Of a stretch of 12,944 bases of DNA, positions 6,934 through 11,882 are shown in pieces. This DNA comes from Dehalococcoidia bacterium (GTDB lineage Bacteria; Chloroflexota; Dehalococcoidia; Lucifugimonadales; Lucifugimonadaceae). Numbering within the stretch: position 1 is the first letter of the stretch; the number at the start of each line of letters is the position of its first letter. Where the stretch lies: positions 1-12,944 of the forward strand of contig JANQEF010000001.1 in assembly GCA_028278465.1 (NCBI GenBank), read 5' to 3'. A program made the position numbers and the translations under genes. Under the pieces are notes generated by a model, which ran no database searches, was not told where the DNA came from, and worked only from the letters and a program-made list of their open reading frames with translations.

Positions 6934-7275
6934 TTAGAACCACTCTGAGTCGAAGACCAGCTTGCCGGGCGTCCACCAGTCGTCCGGTCCGGCTTCCGGC
7001 ACCTTCTGCTGGTACGTCATCATCAGGTCGTTCCACTCGTTCGCCCGCGGCGCCTTCTCGGTGTAAGCCTGGAAATCGCGAGCCGGGTCGAAGTCGTCCG
7101 GCGCCGTGTAGTACATGAAGAGGTGGTTGCCGACGCGGAAGATCTCCATGCGCTGGATGCCGATGCCCTTGAGCGCTTCGATCACCTCGGGCCAGACGTT
7201 GCGGTGATACTCCTCGTACTTAGCGATGATCTCAGGGTCGTCTTTGAGGTCGAGGACCTGTCCAAAGCTCTTCAT
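6934..7275 (-). CDS. L-rhamnose mutarotase family protein (divergent paralogue)
   Basis: The product has 113 residues and belongs to the RhaM family, small dimeric ferredoxin-like proteins that interconvert alpha and beta anomers of L-rhamnose or related sugars. The catalytic Tyr/His spacing is kept (Y20 and H24 in AKYEEYHRNVWPE, as Y-x3-H), as is the following WPE. The second half is diverged: the usual N-Y after the helix is QRMEIF here, and the C-terminus is KLVFDSEWF instead of an ELEEVFHL-type end. Its substrate may therefore differ. The ATG has GAGGAAA about 5 bases upstream. It is divergent from a second, more standard RhaM gene at 7529, with which it shares a regulatory gap. It could be co-transcribed into DUF1800, but the promoter found between them argues for a separate unit. 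Confidence 0.85.
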   Translation of the reverse strand: MKSFGQVLDLKDDPEIIAKYEEYHRNVWPEVIEALKGIGIQRMEIFRVGNHLFMYYTAPDDFDPARDFQAYTEKAPRANEWNDLMMTYQQKVPEAGPDDWWTPGKLVFDSEWF

Positions 7276-7366
7276 CTTCTTTTCCTCGGCGCCAGAGGCG
7301 CATTTACGTCGGGTGGATGGTAGTTAGGGCGAGCCTTCGTCTCGGCTAGCTATGTGAGGTTCTATC

Positions 7367-7380
7367 GCCGACGCGTCGGC
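7367..7380. promoter_or_regulatory. Perfect palindrome GCCGACGCGTCGGC, possible operator
   Basis: This 14-base sequence equals its own reverse complement and lies close to the middle of the divergent gap. Its position and symmetry suit the binding site of a dimeric regulator acting on both mutarotase genes. No regulator gene is nearby in the window, so the regulator is unknown. Confidence 0.45.
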
Positions 7381-7394
7381 TACGAAATGGCTGT

Positions 7395-7423
7395 CCGACA
7401 TCGCTGGTGGCAAACCTTATATG
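7395..7423 (+). promoter_or_regulatory. Sigma70-like promoter candidate for the rightward mutarotase gene
   Basis: CCGACA (7395-7400; 4 of 6 match TTGACA) is followed after exactly 17 bases by TATATG (7418-7423; 4 of 6 match TATAAT). Transcription would start near 7430, giving a leader of about 100 bases before the ATG at 7529. The spacing is ideal but the boxes are weak. Confidence 0.4.
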
Positions 7424-7433
7424 CTTCGCCGCG

Positions 7434-7456
7434 GATCACGATAGTGGAGCGTGATC
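7434..7456. promoter_or_regulatory. Inverted repeat GATCACG-N9-CGTGATC, candidate operator
   Basis: Two exact 7-base arms (7434-7440 and 7450-7456) flank a 9-base centre. It lies just downstream of the inferred transcription start of the rightward mutarotase gene, a usual position for a repressor site. Alternatively it could be a leader hairpin. Confidence 0.45.
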
Positions 7457-7528
7457 GCTTTGGGACTTCACGTGGATAGCGGCCACGAGGCGCTAGATGC
7501 AACCACCGCCCACACAACGAGGAAGAAA

Positions 7529-7849
7529 ATGAGAGTTGGATTCCAGATGAAGGTCAGGCAGGAGGTCATTCCTGAGTACAAGGAATGGCACCGCAAGGTG
7601 TGGCCGGAGATGCTGGAGGCGCTGACCCGCCACGGCTGGCGCAACTACACGCTGTTTATGCGTCCTGACGGCCTGATGTTCGGTTACGTCGAGGTGGACG
7701 GCACGTTCGAGGCGGCGCTCGAAGGCATGGCGGGCGAGGAGATCAACACGAAGTGGCAGGAGATGATGGCGCCATACTTCGAGATCCCCGAAGGCTCATT
7801 CGCCGACCAGAACATGATCGAACTGGAAGAGGTCTTCCACCTGGACTGA
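7529..7849 (+). CDS. rhaM: L-rhamnose mutarotase
   Basis: The product has 106 residues and matches the normal size and pattern of L-rhamnose mutarotase, which speeds conversion between the anomers of L-rhamnose for uptake or catabolism in the cytoplasm. Features: Y17 and H21 (EYKEWHRKVWPE), HGWRNYTLFM (about 37-46), FGYVEV, KWQEMMAPYFE and the C-terminal ELEEVFHLD. The frame can be extended to a GTG at 7451, but ATG 7529 is preferred: GAGGAAG lies about four bases before it, and the MRVGFQMKVR start is the family N-terminus. It is divergent from a paralogue at 6934-7275. The other rhamnose genes (isomerase, kinase, aldolase) are not in the window, so the physiological sugar remains a guess. 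Confidence 0.9.
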   Translation: MRVGFQMKVRQEVIPEYKEWHRKVWPEMLEALTRHGWRNYTLFMRPDGLMFGYVEVDGTFEAALEGMAGEEINTKWQEMMAPYFEIPEGSFADQNMIELEEVFHLD

Positions 7850-7868
7850 GTGAGGCCAGGTTGTCTCC

Positions 7869-7920
7869 TGGTAGGGGCGGGCAAAAATTGCTCCGCCCGG
7901 TGGCGCCGAGGGCGGCGCGA
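7869..7920 (+). repeat. B-family repeat, copy B4 (variant second hairpin)
   Basis: TGGTAGGGGCGGGCAAAAAT starts the unit, followed by TGCTCCGCCCGG. The second stem is changed to GGCGCCGAGGGCGGCGC. The AAAAAT loop is shared with copy B5 at 8204-8253 on the other strand, so these two form a B subfamily. They lie inverted to each other about 280 bases apart. The unit begins 19 bases after the rhaM stop codon. Confidence 0.7.
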
Positions 7921-8006
7921 TTGTCATCTCGACCGAAGGGAGAGATCTGACTGGTCACGATGAGACAACTTCTCCCTCATCCTGCACCTTCTCCCGCTGG
8001 GAGAAG
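7920..8006 (+). repeat. D-family repeat, copy D3
   Basis: ATTGTCATCTCGACCG is followed by AGAGATCTGACTGGTC, ATGAGACAACTTCTCCC and TCATCCTGCACC, ending with the CTTCTCCCGCTGGGAGAAG hairpin. It directly abuts the B4 unit on its left, with no bases between them. Confidence 0.7.
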
Positions 8007-8050
8007 GAAGAACGCTAGCCCAAGCTAGCCTGGAAGCCCGGCCCGGTCAT

Positions 8051-8253
8051 CCTCCCTGCCAGCTTGGGAGGGGGTTAGAGGGAGGCTCGGTCGTGTTCCC
8101 TGAGCGAAGTCGAAGGGTCTCGTGTGTGATCGGTCATCCTGTCAAGTAGAGTTCCACAATAAGAGGCCCTTCGACTCCGTTTCACTCCGTTCAGGAAACA
8201 CGTCGTCCCGGCTCTGCCGGGACCAGGCGCAGCATTTTTGCCCGCCCCTACCA
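8051..8253 (-). repeat. Composite B-C-C-A element, right copy (inverted)
   Basis: Read on the minus strand from 8253, it has B (8204-8253), a diverged C (GTTTCCTGAACGGAGTG, then GAGTCGAAGGGCCTC), a spacer with CTTGACAGGATGACCGATC, a perfect C (8087-8121) and an A hairpin (8051-8085). It is colinear with 4894-5092 along its whole length of about 200 bases, and the two differ in length by about four bases. The exact 35-base match covers 8087-8121. Confidence 0.8.
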
Positions 8254-8478
8254 AAAAGACTCCTTCGTCCCGAAACGGAGTGAGAGAACCGGATAAGGTG
8301 TGGGGCTCCGAATGCGATCAGCGTTGGTGCCGCGTTAGCCGGCTGACCCACATCAGAGGTGACCGTTGATCCGGAGTATGGCGCAGGTAGATCGCCCCAC
8401 CCACCAGGTCCCTCGCACAGGCTCGGGACGACGCTCTTGACGCCCTTCTGATCGCGGGAACAGTGATCCAGCGTCACT

Positions 8479-8510
8479 CGTCAGATCCCTCCGTTCCGTC
8501 GGGATGACAA
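8479..8510 (-). repeat. D-family partial repeat, copy D5
   Basis: On the minus strand it reads TTGTCATCCCGACGG and then GGAGGGATCTGACGA. It is the front half of D, cut at the same point as the copy at 898-934, which suggests the half unit is an independent module. Confidence 0.65.
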
Positions 8511-8626
8511 ATCCCGGCTTCTCTCACGTCCGATCAACAACCTCACACGTCCTCACGCTCGCTTAATTCACGGTGCTTGTGCCATCCGTTAGCCTTGGGC
8601 CCCAGTCAGCCGCACCGCTCCCGGGG

Positions 8627-9790
8627 ATGGTCATGCAAGAGGCCACAGCAAGCCAGGTGTCCCTCACGGCCCGTCACATCGACGGGCTCATCGAGGCGCT
8701 GCGCGAGGACGGCTACACGGTTGTCGGTCCCACGGTCGCCGACAGCGCGATCGTGTACGACGAGATCGCCTCCACAGCCGACCTTCCCGAGGGCTGGACC
8801 GACATGCAGCAGCCAGGGAAGTACAGGCTGAGCAGGCGCGACGATCGGGCGCTTTTCGGCTACGCCGTCGGTCCGCACTCCTGGAAGAAGTACCTGTTCC
8901 CTTCCAGCCTCAAGCTGTGGTCGACGGAGCGCGCCGAGGACGGAGCGCTGAAGATTGAAGCCGGGCCGGAGGAAGTGCCGAAGTACGCCTTCATCGGCGT
9001 GCGCGGCTGCGAGATGGCGGCGATCCGCGTGCAGGACCGCGTCTTCGCAGGCGGCCGTCACCACGACTCCGACTACATGACACGTCGCGAGAGCGCCTTC
9101 ATCGTCGCCGTCAACTGCGGACAGGCTGCAGAGACCTGTTTCTGCACCTCGATGGGAACCGGCCCGGCGGTGGAGTCGGGCTACGACATCGCGCTCACAG
9201 AGCTGCTCGATGAAGCCGAGCCAAGGTATGTGGCCGAGGCCGAAACGTCCATCGGCGCCGCTTACCTGCAGCGGCTTGGCGCGGCTGATGCAACGGCGCA
9301 GGACGCCGAAGCGGCGCAGCAGGTTGTCGAGAAGACAGTGGCTTCGATCACGAAGGAGCTCGACACAGACGGCATCAAGGAGATGTTGTACGGCAGCCGC
9401 GAGGACAACCGCTGGGACGACGTTGCATCGCGTTGCCTGAGCTGCACCAACTGCACGATGGTCTGCCCAACCTGTTTCTGCCACTCGGTCACGGAAACAT
9501 CCGACCTGCAGATGAGCAGCTTCGAGCACACTCGACAGTGGGACTCGTGCTTCTCGATGGAGTTCACCTACGTGGCCGGCGGAGTCGTGCGCGACACGAC
9601 GCGCTCCCGCTACAGGCAGTGGCTCACGCACAAGCTCGGCAGCTGGATCGACCAGTTCGGGACTTCGGGATGCGTGGGCTGTGGCCGCTGCATCGCATGG
9701 TGCCCCGTCGGAATCGACATCACCGAAGAAGCGGCAGCGCTGCGTAAGTCGCACGAGTCGAGCCCGAAAGAGGTGGAAGATGCTACGTGA
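8627..9790 (+). CDS. NiFe hydrogenase (group 3b-like) beta subunit, two [4Fe-4S] clusters
   Basis: The product is about 387 residues from ATG 8627. It belongs to the sulfhydrogenase beta/HydB-type family, which carries electrons between the flavin subunit and the hydrogenase core. Motifs: RGCEMAAI (codons from about 9001), VNCGQAAETCFCTSMG (about 9112-9159), the cluster site CLSCTNCTMVCPTCFC (from 9434) and a second site CVGCGRCIAWCP (from 9671). It is soluble, with no signal or membrane segment. The start is not certain: GTG 8573 would add 18 residues but has no ribosome site, while ATG 8633 has a weak GGGGA. The LTARHIDGLIEALREDGYTV region is where family members usually begin, so 8627 or 8633 is favoured. 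Its 3' end overlaps the next gene by 11 bases. The nearest alternative family is the anaerobic sulfite reductase A subunit, but the hydrogenase neighbours decide it. Confidence 0.9.
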   Translation: MVMQEATASQVSLTARHIDGLIEALREDGYTVVGPTVADSAIVYDEIASTADLPEGWTDMQQPGKYRLSRRDDRALFGYAVGPHSWKKYLFPSSLKLWSTERAEDGALKIEAGPEEVPKYAFIGVRGCEMAAIRVQDRVFAGGRHHDSDYMTRRESAFIVAVNCGQAAETCFCTSMGTGPAVESGYDIALTELLDEAEPRYVAEAETSIGAAYLQRLGAADATAQDAEAAQQVVEKTVASITKELDTDGIKEMLYGSREDNRWDDVASRCLSCTNCTMVCPTCFCHSVTETSDLQMSSFEHTRQWDSCFSMEFTYVAGGVVRDTTRSRYRQWLTHKLGSWIDQFGTSGCVGCGRCIAWCPVGIDITEEAAALRKSHESSPKEVEDAT

Positions 9791-10247
9791 CCTCGGTGCG
9801 ACGCTGGCGTCGCACCCGTTCTTCGAGCAGTTCGAGCCGCAGCACGTCGATTTCCTGGTGTCCTGCTCGGCCAATCGCGTCTTCCAGACGGATGAGTTCC
9901 TGTTCCGTGAGGGCGCGACGGCCGACGCCTTCTACCTGGTCCGTGAAGGCAAGGTGGCGATCGAGACGGTGTCGCCGTCGGCCGGGCCGCTGACGCTGGC
10001 AACGGTTGGACGCGGAGACGTGCTCGGCTGGTCGTGGATTGTCCCGCCTTTCGTGCACCGGTCGGACTGTCGGGCTCTTGAGCGCACTCGCACCGTGGCG
10101 ATCGATGCGGCGTGCCTGAGGGACAAACTGGAGTCCGACCACGAGCTCGGCTACAGGGTGCTGACAAAGGTGGTCGAGATCATGGCGCGGCGTATTTCGA
10201 GCGCTCGCATACAGCTGCTGGACCTCTACGGCAATGAACCCGACTGA
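9780..10247 (+). CDS. Stand-alone cyclic nucleotide-binding-domain protein in the hydrogenase operon
   Basis: The product has 155 residues and is a single CNBD beta-roll of the Crp/PKA-regulatory type, with no helix-turn-helix or other output domain. Seen features: FFEQFEPQHVDFLVSCS helix region (14-30), FQTDEFLFREGATADAFYLVREGKV (35-59, with internal Gly turns) and the phosphate-binding cassette region GRGDVLGWSWIVPP (77-90), followed by DCRALERT (96-103). In classical cAMP binders the cassette has G-E-x-A-L and P-R-A/S; here the Glu position is Trp and the region before the Arg is longer, so cyclic nucleotide binding is doubtful. The C-terminal helices end in ISSARIQLLDLYG. ATG 9780 has AGAGG about six bases upstream. 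It overlaps the beta subunit by 11 bases and the gamma subunit by 14, so it is tightly co-translated. It is probably a regulator or structural partner of the hydrogenase; a DNA-binding role is unlikely. Confidence 0.9.
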   Translation: MLRDLGATLASHPFFEQFEPQHVDFLVSCSANRVFQTDEFLFREGATADAFYLVREGKVAIETVSPSAGPLTLATVGRGDVLGWSWIVPPFVHRSDCRALERTRTVAIDAACLRDKLESDHELGYRVLTKVVEIMARRISSARIQLLDLYGNEPD

Positions 10248-11091
10248 AGCGATCGCAACAACCGAAGCCTCAGGCGACACGGTGCCCTCGCCGTGGGTGG
10301 TGAGAGCCGCGTGGCGGGAGCTCTCTGACACGACGTCACTCGAGATAGCCCCTGCGGACGGCTCGACACCGCGTTTCCAGCCTGGCCAGTTCAGCATGCT
10401 TTACATGCCCGGCATCGGCGACATCCCGGTGTCGGTCAGCGCGTATTCAGACGACGGCAAGGCGCTCGTCCACACGGTCCGCGAGGTCGGCGCGGTTTCG
10501 GCTGCGCTGTGTGCAATGAAAGCGGGAGACTGGCTGGGCGTGAGAGGCCCGTTCGGCAATGGCTGGCCTGTCGACGCCGCGGCTGACCGAGATCTCATTG
10601 TGATCGCCGGAGGGCTCGGGTTGGCGCCGGTGCGGCCGGCCATCCAGCAGGCCATAGACGACAGCGGTCGCGGAGGAAAGACGGTCGTCTTCTACGGCTC
10701 CCGATCACCGAGCGCGTTGCTGTTCAGGGACGACCTGCTGCAGTGGGCTGTCAGTGGCGTCGCAGAGGTGCGGACGACCGTCGACCGCGCCGAGCCGGGC
10801 TGGAGGGGCAACGTCGGCCTTGTCACCTCGATACTCGACCGTGCGGCGTTCGACGCCGAATCGGCGGTCGCTTTCGTCTGCGGCCCGGAGGTGATGATGC
10901 GCTTCGCCGTGTTCGACCTCCTGAGCCGCGGGCTCTCGGCCGACCGCATCTTCCTGTCGCTGGAACGCAACATGCACTGCGGCATCGGCCTCTGCGGACA
11001 CTGCCAGCTGGGGCCGAAGTTCATCTGCACAGACGGGCCGGTGTTTCCGTACAGCGAGATATCGGACCTGCTTACGGTGAGAGGGCTGTGA
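10234..11091 (+). CDS. Hydrogenase gamma subunit: FAD/NAD(P)-binding oxidoreductase with [2Fe-2S] cluster
   Basis: The product has 285 residues with the ferredoxin-NADP reductase/dihydroorotate dehydrogenase electron-transfer subunit fold. It exchanges electrons with NAD(P)H through FAD. Domain order: FAD barrel (about 20-115; PGQFSMLYMPG at 50-60 and GDIPVSVSAYS at 62-72), NAD(P) domain (about 118-240; IAGGLGLAPVRPAI at 124-137, VVFYGSRSP at 151-159, FVCGPEVMM at 214-222) and a C-terminal [2Fe-2S] site with Cys 249, 254, 257 and 265 (C-x4-C-x2-C-x7-C). This matches sulfhydrogenase gamma (HydG-type) and AsrB proteins. The ATG start lies inside the end of the CNBD gene. Its TGA overlaps the GTG of the next gene (GTGA), a sign of translational coupling. 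The preference for NADP or NAD cannot be read here. Confidence 0.93.
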   Translation: MNPTEAIATTEASGDTVPSPWVVRAAWRELSDTTSLEIAPADGSTPRFQPGQFSMLYMPGIGDIPVSVSAYSDDGKALVHTVREVGAVSAALCAMKAGDWLGVRGPFGNGWPVDAAADRDLIVIAGGLGLAPVRPAIQQAIDDSGRGGKTVVFYGSRSPSALLFRDDLLQWAVSGVAEVRTTVDRAEPGWRGNVGLVTSILDRAAFDAESAVAFVCGPEVMMRFAVFDLLSRGLSADRIFLSLERNMHCGIGLCGHCQLGPKFICTDGPVFPYSEISDLLTVRGL

Positions 11092-11882
11092 CAACGGAAG
11101 CCAAAACACAGTCGAAGCCAAAGCTCGCCGTCTGGAAGTTCGCTTCATGCGACGGCTGCCAGCTCAGCATGCTCGATCTTGAAGACGAGCTGCTGGCCAT
11201 CACCGGCGCGATCGAGATCGCGTACTTCCCGGAGGCGACTCGCTCCGTGGTCGAGGGCCCGTACGACCTGTCGCTGGTCGAGGGGTCGATCACCACGCCG
11301 CACGACGCCGAGCGGATCCAGCAGATACGCGCTGACTCGGCCCGGCTGGTGACGATCGGCGCGTGCGCAACCGCGGGCGGCATCCAGAGTCTGCGCAACT
11401 TCCGCGACGTGAAGGAGTTCACATCTGTCGTCTACGCGTCGCCGCAGTACATCGACACGCTGCGGACATCGACACCGATCAGCGACCACGTGAAGGTCGA
11501 CTTCGAGCTGCGCGGCTGCCCGATCAACAAGCGACAGCTTCTCGAAGTCATCACGGCGTACGTTGCGAACCGCAAACCTGCGGTCCCTACGACCAGCGTG
11601 TGCATCGAGTGCAAACGCCGAGGGACTGTGTGCGTGATGGTCGCGAACGGCACGCCGTGTCTCGGTCCGATCACCCAGGCAGGATGCGGCGCCATCTGCC
11701 CGGCTTACAACCGCGGCTGCTATGGCTGCTACGGACCTTCCGAGCAGCCAAACCTGCCATCGATCAGCGCCGCGTGGCTGGAGCTGGGCGCGAGCAGGCA
11801 GGAAGTTGTCCGGGCGTACAGGACGTTCAACGCGGCGGCGCCAGAGCTGGCCGAGGAGTCAGAGCGGATTGCCTCAGAGTAA
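11088..11882 (+). CDS. NiFe hydrogenase small (delta) subunit, three [4Fe-4S] clusters
   Basis: The product has 264 residues from a GTG start that shares GTGA with the previous stop codon; GAGAGGG lies just upstream. It is the NADH-ubiquinone oxidoreductase 20 kDa/hydrogenase small-subunit family, wiring electrons to the NiFe site. The proximal cluster ligands are Cys 21 and 24 (SCDGCQLSMLDLE), Cys 93 (IGACATAGG) and Cys 144 (RGCPI). Eight more Cys (172, 175, 182, 191, 200, 204, 211, 214), in CIECKRRGTVC and CLGPITQAGCGAICPAYN then RGCYGCYGP, form two further clusters. This pattern is typical of cytoplasmic group 3 enzymes. No Tat signal is present, in line with a cytoplasmic enzyme. The frame is open back to 10743, but that part lies inside the gamma-subunit gene and is not coding. 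Confidence 0.94.
   Translation: MTTEAKTQSKPKLAVWKFASCDGCQLSMLDLEDELLAITGAIEIAYFPEATRSVVEGPYDLSLVEGSITTPHDAERIQQIRADSARLVTIGACATAGGIQSLRNFRDVKEFTSVVYASPQYIDTLRTSTPISDHVKVDFELRGCPINKRQLLEVITAYVANRKPAVPTTSVCIECKRRGTVCVMVANGTPCLGPITQAGCGAICPAYNRGCYGCYGPSEQPNLPSISAAWLELGASRQEVVRAYRTFNAAAPELAEESERIASE

Larger units (their letters stand above)
7276..7528. other. Shared divergent regulatory gap between the two mutarotase genes
   Basis: The gap is 253 bases long, has no repeats of the A-D families, and starts two genes in opposite directions. It contains the perfect 14-base palindrome at 7367-7380, a promoter candidate at 7395-7423 and an inverted repeat at 7434-7456. Both genes have similar ribosome sites (GAGGAAAAGAAG before one, GAGGAAGAAA before the other). 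I found no convincing promoter for the leftward gene. Confidence 0.6.
7850..8572. repeat. Long intergenic repeat mosaic (gap 5) upstream of the hydrogenase operon
   Basis: I see no supported gene in about 720 bases. The order is B (7869-7920), D (7920-7987), a CTTCTCCCGCTGGGAGAAG hairpin (7988-8006), a CTAGCC-CAAG-CTAGCC unit (8014-8030), the inverted composite A-C-C-B (8051-8253), about 220 bases without obvious repeats (8260-8478) and a partial D (8479-8510). The last 60 bases before the operon hold three CACG motifs (CACGTC at 8525 and 8547, CACG at 8555) that could be regulatory. No convincing sigma70 promoter is seen there. Confidence 0.7.

Noticed and set aside
7451..7528. GTG-initiated extension of rhaM
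   Set aside because: The GTG lies inside the GATCACG dyad and has no ribosome site; ATG 7529 has GAGGAAG and the conserved N-terminus.
7856..7871. CCAGG-N6-CCTGG hairpin right after rhaM as a terminator
   Set aside because: The stem is only five bases and is followed by a G-rich stretch rather than a T run.
619..8085. CRISPR array made of the repeated hairpins
   Set aside because: The repeats are of several kinds, irregularly spaced, in both orientations and separated by genes; there are no uniform spacers and no cas genes.
8534..8569. Promoter for the hydrogenase operon from TCAACA and TAATTC
   Set aside because: The spacing is 24 bases, too long for a sigma70 promoter, and the boxes match poorly.
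9681..9779. N-terminal extension of the CNBD protein
   Set aside because: It overlaps the end of the beta-subunit gene out of frame; ATG 9780 has a good ribosome site and the family N-terminus.
8606..9874. Long open frame on the minus strand (about 422 residues) opposite the hydrogenase beta subunit
   Set aside because: It is antisense to a gene with clear Fe-S motifs and shows no recognisable domain; high GC content makes such open antisense frames common.
10743..11087. N-terminal extension of the hydrogenase small subunit
   Set aside because: It lies fully within the gamma-subunit gene in another frame and encodes Arg-rich nonsense; the GTG at 11088 overlapping the previous stop is a much better start.
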